Below, piece after piece: positions 28,293 through 39,104 of a DNA stretch of 64,000 nucleotides. The DNA comes from Bacillus sp. AFS037270 (GTDB lineage Bacteria > Bacillota > Bacilli > Bacillales_B > DSM-18226), in the NCBI RefSeq assembly GCF_002585305.1, contig NZ_NUNF01000011.1, forward strand, positions 8,577 to 72,576. Reading direction: 5' to 3'. The notes beneath the pieces are model-generated. The model had not been told where the DNA came from and did no database searches. It saw only the letters and a program-made list of their open reading frames with translations. Position numbers and translations under genes: made by a program. Every line of letters begins with the position of its first letter. The first letter of the stretch is position 1.

Positions 28293-30374
28293 ATGGCAGC
28301 AGAATTTCTAGTAATTGTTGAATCGCCTGCTAAAGCAAAAACAATAGAACGCTATTTAGGAAATAAGTATAAAGTAAAAGCTTCTATGGGGCATGTACGA
28401 GATTTGCCGCGCAGTCAAATGGGAGTAAACGTGGAAAATAGTTTTGAACCAAAATATATTACCATTCGTGGGAAGGGTCCTGTATTAAAGGAATTAAAAA
28501 CAGCGGCCAAAAAGGCTAAGAAAGTCTATCTCGCGGCCGACCCGGATCGTGAGGGGGAAGCAATAGCCTGGCATTTAGCTCATAGTTTAGATGTCGATAT
28601 TCATTCGGACTGCCGTGTAGTTTTTAATGAGATTACCAAGGATGCTATTAAAGAATCCTTTAAACATCCGCGCCCGATTAATATGGACCTTGTGGATGCT
28701 CAGCAAGCCCGAAGGATTTTAGACCGTTTAGTCGGCTACAACATCAGCCCGCTGTTTTGGAAAAAAGTGAAAAAAGGCTTAAGTGCCGGTCGAGTTCAAT
28801 CTGTGGCTGTCCGCTTAATTATCGACCGTGAAAAAGAAATCAAAGATTTTACCCCTGAAGAATATTGGACAATTGAAGGCGAGTTCTTAAAGGGAAAGGA
28901 TCAATTTAGTGGAGCTTTCTATTCTTTAGTAGGACAAGAAAAAATTGAATTAAAGTCCGAAGCTGATGTTCAAGAAGTATTGAAGCAAATGAAGGATAAC
29001 AAATTTGAGGTCGTCTCTGTGACTAAAAAGGAACGCCGCAGAAATCCGGCCCCGCCTTTTATTACTTCGTCCCTTCAGCAAGAAGCAGCAAGAAAGCTAA
29101 ATTTCCGTGCCAAGAAAACAATGATGTTAGCCCAGCAGCTGTATGAAGGGATTGAGCTTGGAAAGGAAGGTACGGTGGGTCTCATTACATATATGAGAAC
29201 CGACTCCACCCGGATTTCAGATCTAGCTCAAGGAGAGGCTGCGAGCTATATCAAAGCAGAATTCGGAGAAGAGTATCTGAAGAATGACCAAAGAAAAGAA
29301 AAAAAGCAAACAAATGCTCAGGATGCCCACGAAGCGATACGGCCAACGAGTACAATAAGAGAACCTAACAGTTTAAAAGAATTTCTGTCCCGTGACCAGC
29401 TGCGATTATACAAGCTGATTTGGGAGCGGTTCCTTGCCAGTCAAATGGCTCAGGCCGTCATGGATACCATGAGTGTTGATCTGCAAAATGGCAATGTTAT
29501 ATTCCGGGCAACTGGCTCTAAGATTAAGTTTCCAGGCTTTATGAAAGTCTATGTAGAGGGCACAGATGACCAAGTGGATGGTCCGAATAAAATGCTTCCT
29601 GACCTTAAAGAAGGGGATGAGGTGTTTAAGAAGGATATCGATCCTAAACAGCATTTCACTCAGCCGCCGCCGCGTTATACGGAAGCAAGACTAGTAAAAA
29701 CACTTGAAGAGCTGGGGATTGGTCGCCCGTCTACATTTGCACCAACTTTGGATACAATCCAAAAGCGGGGCTATGTGACATTGGATAATAAACGTTTTAT
29801 ACCAACAGAACTAGGCGAAATTGTCCATGAATTAATGGTTGAGTTCTTCCCAGAGATTCTTGATGTCGAATTCACGGTCAAAATGGAGCAGGGTTTAGAT
29901 AATGTTGAAGAAGGAAAAGTCAGCTGGGTTCAAGTTATTGATGAATTTTACCGTGATTTCGAAATACATTTAGAAAAGGCCGAAAAAGAAATGCAGTCCG
30001 TCGAAATTAAAGATGAGCCGGCCGGTGAAGATTGTGAAAACTGTGGCAGCCCAATGGTATTCAAAATGGGCCGATACGGAAAATTCATGGCGTGCAGTAA
30101 TTTTCCTGACTGCCGGAATACTAAAGCAATTGTTAAAGAAATTGGTGTAACTTGTCCAACTTGTAAAGAGGGGCAAATAATCGAACGGAAGAGTAAGAAA
30201 AGACGATTGTTTTACGGCTGTACGAATTATCCGAACTGTGAATTTATCTCATGGGATAAGCCGCTGCCAAGACCATGCCCGAAATGTGAAGGTATGCTGG
30301 TAGAAAAGAAATTAAAAAAGGGCGTTCAAGTTCAGTGTGTTACTTGCGATTATAAGGAAGAGCCGCAAAGCTAA
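28293..30374 (+). CDS. topA: DNA topoisomerase I
   Basis: This is a type IA topoisomerase that relaxes negative supercoils. The 693-residue protein has an N-terminal TOPRIM domain ([28 protein letters not shown]) and the catalytic Tyr300 in [11 protein letters not shown]. Three C-terminal zinc ribbons follow: [10 protein letters not shown] ... [17 protein letters not shown] ... CTNYPNC, and CPKCEGMLV ... CVTC. Length and domains match the B. subtilis enzyme. The start is ATG behind TTAAGGAGGATATAGA. Confidence 0.97.
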   Translation: MAAEFLVIVESPAKAKTIERYLGNKYKVKASMGHVRDLPRSQMGVNVENSFEPKYITIRGKGPVLKELKTAAKKAKKVYLAADPDREGEAIAWHLAHSLDVDIHSDCRVVFNEITKDAIKESFKHPRPINMDLVDAQQARRILDRLVGYNISPLFWKKVKKGLSAGRVQSVAVRLIIDREKEIKDFTPEEYWTIEGEFLKGKDQFSGAFYSLVGQEKIELKSEADVQEVLKQMKDNKFEVVSVTKKERRRNPAPPFITSSLQQEAARKLNFRAKKTMMLAQQLYEGIELGKEGTVGLITYMRTDSTRISDLAQGEAASYIKAEFGEEYLKNDQRKEKKQTNAQDAHEAIRPTSTIREPNSLKEFLSRDQLRLYKLIWERFLASQMAQAVMDTMSVDLQNGNVIFRATGSKIKFPGFMKVYVEGTDDQVDGPNKMLPDLKEGDEVFKKDIDPKQHFTQPPPRYTEARLVKTLEELGIGRPSTFAPTLDTIQKRGYVTLDNKRFIPTELGEIVHELMVEFFPEILDVEFTVKMEQGLDNVEEGKVSWVQVIDEFYRDFEIHLEKAEKEMQSVEIKDEPAGEDCENCGSPMVFKMGRYGKFMACSNFPDCRNTKAIVKEIGVTCPTCKEGQIIERKSKKRRLFYGCTNYPNCEFISWDKPLPRPCPKCEGMLVEKKLKKGVQVQCVTCDYKEEPQS

Positions 30375-30406
30375 GAGTGGGGTAACTCCCACTCTTTTAT
30401 TGTGAA
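30374..30406 (+). terminator. Intrinsic terminator of topA
   Basis: Stem AAGAGTGGG / CCCACTCTT with a GTAACT-type loop, then TTATTG. Confidence 0.7.
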
Positions 30407-30434
30407 GTAAAAAATATAAAACGACTTTAAAAAA

Positions 30435-30645
30435 TGTCCAGCTGCAGCGCCTAGAGGCTCGAAGGTCTACAGCCAATCCGTCAAGAAGGCTAAAGAGCAG
30501 CCTTCTCGCCTGTTCGTCTTATGCCTGGCTACAGAAATGCTGTCGCATTCTGTACGCATTAAGGGAGATTAATCTCTGGCTTCGCTAAGCTTGCCAGAGA
30601 TAAATCTCCCTATATCGCCTCTGTTCAAGGCGCTTCCGCTTTTCT
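30435..30645 (+). repeat. Structured intergenic repeat, complete long form (copy 7)
   Basis: This is the best-preserved long copy, 211 bp. The outer stem is GCGCCT/AGGCGC, the second stem AGAGGC/GCCTCT, and the tip hairpin AAGGCT/AGCCTT. The extra arm has AGGGAGATT (30562-30570) / AATCTCCCT (30603-30611) with an inner ATCTCTGGC/GCCAGAGAT. Both the second stem and the arm differ from copies 1 and 8 by paired changes that keep pairing. The rest of the 415-bp topA-trmFO gap (30646-30789) holds only the trmFO leader. Confidence 0.85.
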
Positions 30646-30789
30646 AGTAAACAAAAAACTTTTTTGTTCTTCATTCGTATAGTACAATGCAAGATGGACT
30701 TATTCTGAGGGTAAGGTATATTTATAGTACTTTTTAATCCAAAATGGTTACTAGGATAAATTTTGAAAGGAAATTGAGGAGGTACTTAA

Positions 30790-32097
30790 TTGAAAGATTT
30801 AACAATAAATGTGATTGGTGCTGGTTTAGCCGGGAGTGAAGCCGCATGGCAGATAGCTAAACGCGGTGTAAAAGTAAAGCTTTATGAAATGCGCCCGGTA
30901 AAGCAGACACCTGCGCATCATACCGATAAATTTGCCGAATTAGTGTGCAGTAATTCACTAAGGGCCAATACCTTAACAAATGCCGTCGGGGTATTAAAAG
31001 AAGAAATGCGAAAACTAGATTCGGTCATTATCGCTGCTGCTGATGCTTGCTCTGTTCCGGCAGGAGGAGCATTGGCGGTCGACCGTCACGAGTTCGCAGC
31101 AAAAGTAACAGAGATGGTTAAAAATCATGAAAATGTAACGGTCATCAATGAAGAAGTGACAGAGATTCCTGGGGGTCCAACGGTTATCGCAACAGGACCG
31201 CTTACGAGTGAAGCACTATCCGAACAGCTACAGAGTTTGACAGGAGAAGACTATCTTTATTTTTATGATGCAGCAGCACCTATCTTAGAAAAAGACAGTA
31301 TTAATATGGACAAGGTTTATTTAAAATCCAGATATGATAAAGGTGAAGCAGCTTATTTAAATTGCCCGATGACAGAAGAGGAATTTAATACGTTCTATGA
31401 GGCCCTTGTTTCTGCTGAAACTGCCCCTACAAAGGAATTTGAAAAGGAAGTCTTTTTTGAAGGCTGTATGCCAATCGAAGTAATGGCGGCTAGAGGGAAG
31501 AAAACGATGTTATTTGGTCCACTTAAACCTGTAGGTCTAGAAGATCCAAAAACAGGAAAAAGGCCATTTGCGGTAGTGCAGCTTCGCCAGGATGATGCTG
31601 CTGGTACACTTTTCAATATTGTCGGATTTCAGACACATTTAAAGTGGGGGGCGCAAAAGGAAGTTATTCGTCTAATCCCTGGTCTTGAAAATGCTGAGAT
31701 TGTTCGATATGGAGTAATGCACCGGAACACGTTTATAAATTCGCCTAAGGTCCTAAAGGCAACTTATCAATTCCGAAACCGAGAAGATTTATTTTTTGCC
31801 GGGCAAATGACAGGTGTTGAAGGGTATGTTGAATCAGCAGCAAGCGGCTTAATTGCCGGGATTAATGCAACTCGGTTTGTAATGGGAGACGAGACAGTTG
31901 AGTTTCCTGCCGAAACAGCGATTGGCAGTATGGCACGTTATATCACAACTGCTAATCCTGACAATTTTCAGCCGATGAATGCGAATTTTGGTCTATTTCC
32001 GGAACTGCCAGTGAAAATAAAAGGAAAGCAGGATAGAAATCTACAGCACGCTAATCGTGCGCTAGAAACAATTCAGAACTTTGTGAAAGTTTTGTAA
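30790..32097 (+). CDS. trmFO: tRNA (uracil-5-)-methyltransferase TrmFO (folate-dependent)
   Basis: TrmFO makes T54 in tRNA using methylenetetrahydrofolate and FAD. The 435-residue flavoprotein begins with the FAD fold [14 protein letters not shown] and has [36 protein letters not shown] and [10 protein letters not shown]. The start is TTG at 30790 behind GAGGAGGTACTTAA. In B. subtilis xerC (codV) follows; here it does not. Confidence 0.96.
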   Translation: MKDLTINVIGAGLAGSEAAWQIAKRGVKVKLYEMRPVKQTPAHHTDKFAELVCSNSLRANTLTNAVGVLKEEMRKLDSVIIAAADACSVPAGGALAVDRHEFAAKVTEMVKNHENVTVINEEVTEIPGGPTVIATGPLTSEALSEQLQSLTGEDYLYFYDAAAPILEKDSINMDKVYLKSRYDKGEAAYLNCPMTEEEFNTFYEALVSAETAPTKEFEKEVFFEGCMPIEVMAARGKKTMLFGPLKPVGLEDPKTGKRPFAVVQLRQDDAAGTLFNIVGFQTHLKWGAQKEVIRLIPGLENAEIVRYGVMHRNTFINSPKVLKATYQFRNREDLFFAGQMTGVEGYVESAASGLIAGINATRFVMGDETVEFPAETAIGSMARYITTANPDNFQPMNANFGLFPELPVKIKGKQDRNLQHANRALETIQNFVKVL

Positions 32098-32102
32098 AAT
32101 TG

Positions 32103-32144
32103 TTGCAAGGGCTATAGAAGTATGTTACGATTTATTAGCCCTTG
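32103..32144 (+). promoter_or_regulatory. Candidate hslVU-codY promoter overlapping an inverted repeat
   Basis: TTGCAA (32103-32108), 17 bases, TACGAT (32126-32131) fits a SigA promoter. The same segment contains CAAGGGCTA (32106-32114) / TAGCCCTTG (32136-32144), a 9-bp inverted repeat that could be a trmFO terminator without a T-run or an operator over the promoter. Confidence 0.45.
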
Positions 32145-32359
32145 TCAGTTTAAATAGTATGTTAATTGTGAATGTTTTATTAAACATATTTGCTGGGTGT
32201 TTACAAATAGTAAGCAATTCAGCAAAATGACAATTGAACCATTAATAACTTGATTTCAGTGATTTCGTTTTTCTCGTTAATAAGAGGGATTTGAGAACCC
32301 AACTATTACATACTACTTGACTTTTAAACAGAAATTACTCCAAGAGGAGGAAGAATTAA

Positions 32360-32902
32360 ATGAATCAATTCCATGCGACTACTATATTTGCAATTCACCA
32401 TAACGGCGAATGCTCCATGTCCGGTGACGGTCAGGTGACTTTTGGCAATGCAGTTGTGATGAAACACACTGCCAAGAAAGTAAGGAAGATATTTAATGGT
32501 AAGGTATTGGCGGGTTTCGCTGGTTCTGTTGCAGATGCGTTTACTCTTTTTGAATTGTTTGAAGGAAAGTTAGAGGAATATAACGGAAATCTTCAAAGAG
32601 CTGCAGTCGAGCTTGCTAAAGAATGGAGAAATGATAAGATGCTCCGCAAGTTGGAAGCGATGTTAATTGTCATGAATCGTGAAAGCTTGTTACTAGTCTC
32701 CGGAACCGGTGAAGTGATTGAACCTGACGACGGGATTCTCGCGATTGGCTCAGGAGGGAATTATGCATTGGCCGCCGGCCGTTCATTAAAGAAATATGCA
32801 GGAGAAAATTTATCTGCAAAAGAAATTGCAAAGGCTTCTTTAGAAATAGCTGCGGAAATATGTGTATATACCAACCACAACATTATCGTTGAAGAGCTGT
32901 AA
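32360..32902 (+). CDS. hslV: ATP-dependent protease proteolytic subunit HslV (ClpQ/CodW)
   Basis: HslV is the proteasome-like peptidase of the HslUV complex. The 180-residue protein begins [16 protein letters not shown] and contains [20 protein letters not shown] and [16 protein letters not shown]. The B. subtilis homologue begins with Ser after Met removal and has been described as using that serine; here residue 2 is Asn, and the first candidate nucleophiles are Thr7 and Thr8. The gene is 19 bp from hslU. The start is ATG behind AAGAGGAGGAAG. Confidence 0.95.
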   Translation: MNQFHATTIFAIHHNGECSMSGDGQVTFGNAVVMKHTAKKVRKIFNGKVLAGFAGSVADAFTLFELFEGKLEEYNGNLQRAAVELAKEWRNDKMLRKLEAMLIVMNRESLLLVSGTGEVIEPDDGILAIGSGGNYALAAGRSLKKYAGENLSAKEIAKASLEIAAEICVYTNHNIIVEEL

Positions 32903-32921
32903 CGGGAAGGAGACGAAAAAA

Positions 32922-34325
32922 ATGGTAAAAACAACGGATTTAACTCCCCGCCAAATAGTTGAAAGACTTGATCAATATATTATTGGACAAAAGGATGCAA
33001 AGAAAGCGGTTGCTGTGGCATTAAGAAACCGTTATAGAAGAGGTCTTTTAAATGATAAGCTTCGTGAAGAAATCATTCCAAAAAATATCTTGATGATAGG
33101 TCCAACAGGGGTAGGTAAAACGGAAATTGCCAGAAGGATGGCAAAGCTTGTCGGTGCTCCGTTTATTAAGGTGGAAGCGACTAAATTTACAGAAGTCGGT
33201 TATGTTGGCCGCGATGTAGAATCAATGGTTCGCGACCTTGCAGAAACCTCTGTTCGTTTAGTGAAAGAGGAGCGAATGCAAAGTGTGAAGGAACGAGCTG
33301 AAGAAAATGCAAACAGCAGGCTTGTTGATTTGCTTGTTCCATCCGCTAAAAAAGCAACGAACTATAAAAATCCACTTGAAATGTTATTCGGTGGAGGGAA
33401 TTCTTCTTCTGAACCGGACACACAGCAGGATGATTTTTCTGCTCAGGAAAAACGGAAGATTGTCAAAGAGAAGCTTGCCCTCGGACAATTAGAAGATGAA
33501 ATCGTAACTGTAGAAGTAGAAGAACAAGCACCTTCAATGTTCGATATGCTCCAGGGTTCAGGGATTGAACAAATGGGGATGAATATGCAGGATGCCCTTA
33601 GCAGTTTTATGCCGAAAAAGCGCAAGAAGAGAAAACTAACGGTTCATGAAGCAAGAAAGGTATTAACAAATGAAGAAGCTGCAAAGCTGATTGATATGGA
33701 TGAAGTCTCATCAGAGGCAATCTACCGCGCAGAACAAACAGGCATTATCTTTATTGATGAAATTGATAAAATTGCCAGCAAAAATTCCGGTGGATCATCG
33801 GCAGATGTCTCTAGGGAAGGGGTTCAACGCGATATCCTGCCAGTGGTTGAGGGTTCTACAGTGGTTACGAAATACGGCTCAATTAAAACCGACCATATAT
33901 TGTTTGTTGCCGCTGGAGCTTTCCATATTGCGAAACCTTCGGACCTAATTCCGGAGCTTCAAGGACGTTTTCCAATTCGTGTTGAACTTACAAAATTAAC
34001 AGTGGAAGACTTCTTTAGGATTTTGATTGAACCAGATAATGCCTTAATTAAACAATATCAAGCATTATTGGAAACAGAAGGTATACAAATTGAATTTTCT
34101 GACGATGCTATTCGTAGAATCGCTGAAGTAGCATTCGAAGTGAATCAAAATACCGACAATATTGGGGCTAGACGTCTTCATACGATACTTGAAAAGCTGT
34201 TAGAGGATTTATCCTTTGAAGCACCTGATATCACAATGGAGAAAATTACCATTACGCCGCAGTATGTGGATGATAAGCTTGGGGCTATTTCTAAGAATAA
34301 AGATCTAAGCCAATTCATTCTTTAG
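32922..34325 (+). CDS. hslU: ATP-dependent protease ATPase subunit HslU (ClpY/CodX)
   Basis: This AAA+ unfoldase feeds HslV. The 467-residue protein has Walker A GPTGVGKT (60-67), an intermediate domain (about 110-245) rich in charged residues, Walker [12 protein letters not shown], and the sensor-2 region [21 protein letters not shown]. It ends DLSQFIL, the C-terminal tail that docks into HslV. The frame opens earlier (32862) within hslV, but ATG 32922 behind GGGAAGGAG is preferred. Confidence 0.97.
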   Translation: MVKTTDLTPRQIVERLDQYIIGQKDAKKAVAVALRNRYRRGLLNDKLREEIIPKNILMIGPTGVGKTEIARRMAKLVGAPFIKVEATKFTEVGYVGRDVESMVRDLAETSVRLVKEERMQSVKERAEENANSRLVDLLVPSAKKATNYKNPLEMLFGGGNSSSEPDTQQDDFSAQEKRKIVKEKLALGQLEDEIVTVEVEEQAPSMFDMLQGSGIEQMGMNMQDALSSFMPKKRKKRKLTVHEARKVLTNEEAAKLIDMDEVSSEAIYRAEQTGIIFIDEIDKIASKNSGGSSADVSREGVQRDILPVVEGSTVVTKYGSIKTDHILFVAAGAFHIAKPSDLIPELQGRFPIRVELTKLTVEDFFRILIEPDNALIKQYQALLETEGIQIEFSDDAIRRIAEVAFEVNQNTDNIGARRLHTILEKLLEDLSFEAPDITMEKITITPQYVDDKLGAISKNKDLSQFIL

Positions 34326-34433
34326 GAATGCAGTTTTTTGAATTTTTCAGGAGATACCATTCTTAAATAATACTCATACAGAAATTGTTTTCAAAATTTA
34401 ATAATGGTTGTAGTTACTAGGAGGAAGAAACAG

Positions 34434-35213
34434 ATGGATTTACTTACAAAAACTAGACGTATTAATGTTTTACTACAGAAGGCAGCAGGCAAGCCTGTTA
34501 ATTTCAAAGAAATGTCGGAAACGTTAAGTGAGACGATTGAGGCTAATGTATATATAGTAAGCCGCCGCGGGAAGCTTTTAGGATTTTCGATTTATCAGCA
34601 AATCGAAAATGAACGTATTAAGAAAATGTTTGAGGATCGTCAATTTCCTGAGGAATACTCAAAAGGCTTGTTTAATATCCAAGAAACTTCTTCAAACCTT
34701 GATATTGAAAGCCAATATACCGCCTTTCCTGTTGAAAACAGAGACTTATTTAAAGAAGGTTTAACAACAATTGTTCCGATTATTGGCGGCGGGGAAAGAC
34801 TTGGTACATTAATTCTTGCTAGACTGCAAGAAAAATTCCATGATGATGACTTAATTCTTGCCGAATATGGTGCAACAGTTGTAGGTATGGAAATTTTACG
34901 TGAAAAGTCTGAAGAAATTGAAGAAGAAGCAAGAAGCAAAGCTGTTGTTCAAATGGCTATCAGTTCATTGTCTTATAGTGAACTAGAAGCGATTGAACAT
35001 ATTTTTGAAGAGCTAAATGGCCATGAAGGCTTGTTGGTTGCTTCAAAAATCGCAGACCGGGTTGGAATTACACGTTCAGTAATTGTCAATGCACTAAGAA
35101 AGCTTGAAAGTGCAGGCGTAATTGAGTCACGTTCACTAGGTATGAAAGGTACGTATATTAAGGTCCTAAATGACAAGTTTCTTGTGGAACTTGATAAATT
35201 AAGATCAAACTAA
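34434..35213 (+). CDS. codY: GTP-sensing pleiotropic repressor CodY
   Basis: CodY represses amino-acid, transport and stationary-phase genes when GTP and branched-chain amino acids are plentiful. The 259-residue protein has an N-terminal GAF domain (1-155) and a C-terminal winged helix-turn-helix containing [20 protein letters not shown]. The length equals B. subtilis CodY. The start is ATG 34434 behind AGGAGGAAGAAAC. It is probably co-transcribed with hslVU, although 108 bp separate it from hslU. Confidence 0.97.
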   Translation: MDLLTKTRRINVLLQKAAGKPVNFKEMSETLSETIEANVYIVSRRGKLLGFSIYQQIENERIKKMFEDRQFPEEYSKGLFNIQETSSNLDIESQYTAFPVENRDLFKEGLTTIVPIIGGGERLGTLILARLQEKFHDDDLILAEYGATVVGMEILREKSEEIEEEARSKAVVQMAISSLSYSELEAIEHIFEELNGHEGLLVASKIADRVGITRSVIVNALRKLESAGVIESRSLGMKGTYIKVLNDKFLVELDKLRSN

Positions 35214-35219
35214 AGTATC

Positions 35220-35256
35220 TATCCCCAGTTTGCAAGAATTGGGGATTTTTAATTTT
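35220..35256 (+). terminator. Intrinsic terminator of codY
   Basis: Stem ATCCCCA / TGGGGAT followed by TTTTAATTTTT. Confidence 0.7.
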
Positions 35257-35269
35257 TAAAAAGTAGTTC

Positions 35270-35298
35270 TTGATTGTTATATTTACTTATGCTATATT
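35270..35298 (+). promoter_or_regulatory. SigA promoter for rpsB-tsf
   Basis: TTGATT (35270-35275), 17 bases, TATATT (35293-35298). The leader is about 110 nt. Confidence 0.7.
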
Positions 35299-35329
35299 AT
35301 TTCATGGTGTTAATACACACGCTAGTTGA

Positions 35330-36119
<790 letters not shown>

Positions 36120-36135
36120 GATAGCGACTTTATTA

Positions 36136-36173
36136 AAAAGGTGATAAGGGAGACCCTTTATCACCTTTTTTTA
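36136..36173 (+). terminator. Intrinsic terminator between rpsB and tsf (partial attenuator)
   Basis: Stem AAAGGTGATAAGGG / CCCTTTATCACCTTT, followed by TTTTAAG. It lies within the rpsB-tsf unit, so it probably lowers but does not abolish tsf transcription. Confidence 0.75.
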
Positions 36174-36245
36174 AGAAATGTTTATCTTGAGTTTGAATGG
36201 CTAAAGATAAGAAATAGTACATAGATTAAAAGGAGGAAATTAAAA

Positions 36246-37130
36246 ATGGCAGTTACTGCACAAATGGTAAAAGAACTTCGTGAAAAAACAGGCGCAGGCA
36301 TGATGGACTGTAAAAAAGCACTTACAGCAACAGATGGTGATATGGACAAAGCAATCGATTTCTTGCGTGAAAAAGGGATTGCTAAAGCTGCTAATAAAGC
36401 AGACCGTATTGCTGCTGAAGGTTTAACTTCAGTAGTAACAGAAGGAAACGAGGCTGTTATCCTTGAAGTTAACTCTGAAACAGATTTCGTTGCAAAAAAT
36501 GAAGCATTCCAAGCTCTAGTACAAGAACTTGCTGCACACTTACTAAAAAATAAACCAGCTACTGTTGAAGAAGCATCTGCTCAAACAATGGAAAATGGAG
36601 CAACTGTTGCTGACCACATCAACGCTGCTATCGCAAAAATCGGAGAAAAGCTTTCACTTCGCCGTTTTGCAATCGTATCTAAGACTGACAATGATGCTTT
36701 TGGTGCTTATCTCCACATGGGCGGTCGTATCAGCGTTTTAACAGTGCTTGAAGGCACTACTGATGATAGTGCAGCAAAAGATGTTTCTATGCATATCACT
36801 GCATTAAGACCAAAATATGTATCTCGTGACCAAGTTTCTGCAGAAGAAGTTGAGCATGAGCGTCAAGTTTTAACACAACAAGCACTTAACGAAGGCAAGC
36901 CAGAAAACATCGTAGCAAAAATGGTTGAAGGCCGTCTTGGTAAATACTTTGAAGATGTATGTCTTCTTGATCAAACTTTCGTTAAAAACCCTGATCAAAA
37001 GGTTCGCCAATTTGTTGAGTCTAAAGGCGCAACAGTTCGTGAATTCGTACGTTACGAAGTAGGCGAAGGTATTGAAAAGAAAGAAGACAACTTCGCTGAA
37101 GAAGTTATGAACCAAGTAAATAAAAAATAA
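36246..37130 (+). CDS. tsf: Elongation factor Ts
   Basis: EF-Ts exchanges GDP for GTP on EF-Tu. The 294-residue protein has the UBA-like start [19 protein letters not shown], and conserved [14 protein letters not shown] and [14 protein letters not shown]. The start is ATG behind AAAAGGAGGAAATTAAAA. Confidence 0.97.
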   Translation: MAVTAQMVKELREKTGAGMMDCKKALTATDGDMDKAIDFLREKGIAKAANKADRIAAEGLTSVVTEGNEAVILEVNSETDFVAKNEAFQALVQELAAHLLKNKPATVEEASAQTMENGATVADHINAAIAKIGEKLSLRRFAIVSKTDNDAFGAYLHMGGRISVLTVLEGTTDDSAAKDVSMHITALRPKYVSRDQVSAEEVEHERQVLTQQALNEGKPENIVAKMVEGRLGKYFEDVCLLDQTFVKNPDQKVRQFVESKGATVREFVRYEVGEGIEKKEDNFAEEVMNQVNKK

Positions 37131-37189
37131 GTCAAATATTCTCTTGCTTAAAAACAAATGCTTTAAGGGAATGTTACTATTATAGTTTT

Positions 37190-37222
37190 AAAAAAGGGGA
37201 CACGGTGTGTTCCCTATTTTTA
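37190..37222 (+). terminator. Intrinsic terminator of tsf
   Basis: Stem AGGGGACAC / GTGTTCCCT with a GGT loop, followed by ATTTTTA and preceded by AAAAAA. Confidence 0.75.
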
Positions 37223-37241
37223 AAGGGAATTATATAATAAT

Positions 37242-37430
37242 ATCTAGCTCCAGCGCCTAGGGGCTCGAGGTCACAAGCCAATCCGCCCAAAAGGTAAAGA
37301 ACAACCTTTCGGCCGGCTCGGCTTGTGCTTGGCTACATAAAGCTAACGCTTTATGTACGCATTAAGGGCGACTAAGCACTTATCAGTGCGAAATAGCCCT
37401 ATATCGCCCCTGTTCAGGCGCTTACGCTTT
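37242..37430 (+). repeat. Structured intergenic repeat, long form (copy 8)
   Basis: The outer stem is GCGCCT/AGGCGC, the second stem AGGGGC/GCCCCT, and the tip AAAGGT/ACCTTT. The extra arm has ACATAAAGC/GCTTTATGT (37335-37343, 37348-37356) and GGGCGACTA paired in part with TAGCCC. It ends only 14 bp before the pyrH ribosome binding site. Confidence 0.85.
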
Positions 37431-37454
37431 AAAATAATACATACGGAGGTTTAT

Positions 37455-38180
37455 ATGAGCGGTCCTAAATACAAACGAGTGGTTTTAAAATTGAGTGGGG
37501 AAGCACTTGCTGGTGAGTCCAGTTTTGGAATTAAACCTTCTGTAATTAAATCTATTGCCGAGCAGGTAAAGGAAGTAGCAGAACTAGGCGTTGAAGTTGC
37601 CGTTGTTGTCGGCGGAGGTAATATTTGGCGCGGTAAGATCGGCAGTGAGATGGGTATGGACAGAGCAACAGCAGATTATATGGGAATGCTTGCAACCGTG
37701 ATGAATTCTTTGGCGCTTCAGGATAGTTTAGAGCAATTAGGAATTCAATCACGTGTACAAACATCCATTGAAATGCGTCAGGTTGCTGAACCATATATCA
37801 GACGCAAGGCAATGAGACACCTAGAAAAAAATAGGGTTGTGATCTTTGCAGCAGGTACAGGTAATCCTTACTTCTCAACAGATACAACAGCAGCATTAAG
37901 GGCAGCGGAGATCGATGCGGAAGTGATCTTAATGGCTAAAAATAATGTTGATGGAGTTTATTCTGCAGACCCACGAATTGATCCTGCTGCCACTAAGTAT
38001 GAAGATCTCACATTCTTGGATGTCATTAAGGAAGGCCTAGCAGTTATGGATTCAACTGCTTCTTCATTATGTATGGATAATGATATTCCATTGATTGTGT
38101 TCTCGATTATGGAACAAGGCAATATCAAAAAAGCCGTTATGGGTGAAAAAATTGGAACTATCGTTAGGGGGAAAAACTAA
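37455..38180 (+). CDS. pyrH: Uridylate kinase
   Basis: UMP kinase phosphorylates UMP to UDP in pyrimidine nucleotide synthesis. The 241-residue protein begins with [14 protein letters not shown] and has [11 protein letters not shown], the [19 protein letters not shown] site and [18 protein letters not shown] 37455 behind ACGGAGGTTTAT is the start; the longer frame runs into the repeat. Its stop overlaps the frr start (TAATG). Confidence 0.97.
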   Translation: MSGPKYKRVVLKLSGEALAGESSFGIKPSVIKSIAEQVKEVAELGVEVAVVVGGGNIWRGKIGSEMGMDRATADYMGMLATVMNSLALQDSLEQLGIQSRVQTSIEMRQVAEPYIRRKAMRHLEKNRVVIFAAGTGNPYFSTDTTAALRAAEIDAEVILMAKNNVDGVYSADPRIDPAATKYEDLTFLDVIKEGLAVMDSTASSLCMDNDIPLIVFSIMEQGNIKKAVMGEKIGTIVRGKN

Positions 38181-38737
38181 TGCCTAAACAAGTCATTGCT
38201 TCAACAAAAGATCGTATGACAAAAGCTATTCAATCTTATACTCGTGAGCTTGCGAGCATTCGAGCCGGCCGCGCAAGTGCATCCTTGTTAGATCGTATTA
38301 CGATTGACTATTATGGGGCGCCAACACCTGTGAATCAAATGGCGGGGATTACCACACCAGAAGCACGTTTACTAGTGATTCAGCCATATGACAAATCTAT
38401 TCTTGGTGATATTGAAAAAGCAATCTTGAAATCTGATTTAGGTTTAAATCCGACTAATGATGGTACCGTAATTCGTATAGCGATTCCACAATTGACGGAA
38501 GAGCGACGCAAAGAACTTGTTAAGTTAGTAAAAAAAGAATCAGAAGAAGCAAAAGTAGCCATCCGTAACATTCGCCGTGATGGAAACGATGATTTGAAAA
38601 AGCTCGAGAAAAATGGTGAAATTACAGAAGATGCACTACGCGGCTATTCTGATGATATCCAAAAGCTTACCGATGAGTTTATTCAAAAAATTGACCAAAT
38701 CACAAAAGATAAAGAAAAAGAAATTTTAGAAGTGTAA
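38180..38737 (+). CDS. frr: Ribosome recycling factor
   Basis: RRF splits post-termination ribosomes with EF-G. The 185-residue protein has the [23 protein letters not shown] segment (about 28-50) and the [26 protein letters not shown] signature in the long helical domain. It is coupled to pyrH by a one-base overlap. Confidence 0.97.
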   Translation: MPKQVIASTKDRMTKAIQSYTRELASIRAGRASASLLDRITIDYYGAPTPVNQMAGITTPEARLLVIQPYDKSILGDIEKAILKSDLGLNPTNDGTVIRIAIPQLTEERRKELVKLVKKESEEAKVAIRNIRRDGNDDLKKLEKNGEITEDALRGYSDDIQKLTDEFIQKIDQITKDKEKEILEV

Positions 38738-38741
38738 CCAG

Positions 38742-38866
38742 ATGTCTAGCTCAGGGCGCCTAGCCCCTCAAGTTAGTTTCGATTCTGCTAATGAAGTCAA
38801 AGAACAACTTCACCGTCAGAACCGAGGCGCTTGTCGGGGCTGACCAAGGCGCTTCCGCTTTTCTAT
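38742..38866 (+). repeat. Structured intergenic repeat, variant short form (copy 9)
   Basis: The outer stem is GGCGCCT/AGGCGC and the second stem is AGCCCC/GGGGCT, the reverse polarity of AGGGGC/GCCCCT in other copies but still paired. The interior (AGTTAGTTTCGATTCTGC ...) is unrelated to the AAGCCAATCCG interior of most copies. It ends GCTTCCGCTTTTCT, just before the frr terminator. Confidence 0.8.
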
Positions 38867-38867
38867 C

Positions 38868-38896
38868 AAGACCCTCTTTATTAGGGGGTTTTTTCA
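38868..38896 (+). terminator. Intrinsic terminator of pyrH-frr
   Basis: Stem ACCCTC / GGGGGT around TTTATTA, followed by TTTTTT. The remaining sequence to uppS (38897-39090) is AT-rich with no clear feature apart from a TATGAT at 39003-39008 lacking a good -35. Confidence 0.7.
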
Positions 38897-39104
38897 CTAT
38901 TATTGGTGTGGTTTGATTGTCCCTTAATATTTTCTGAACATTATTCTTAATTCCTGTTATTTTACATAGGTTAATATTAGAGATATCTTTTAGGTTTTTT
39001 GGTATGATAGTATCATCTAACTGAAAAATCCTTTTACATATTTGGATATATGAATCCATGATTTATTATCGGAGGAAATGATTAATTAATTGAGGAGCAA
39101 TGTT

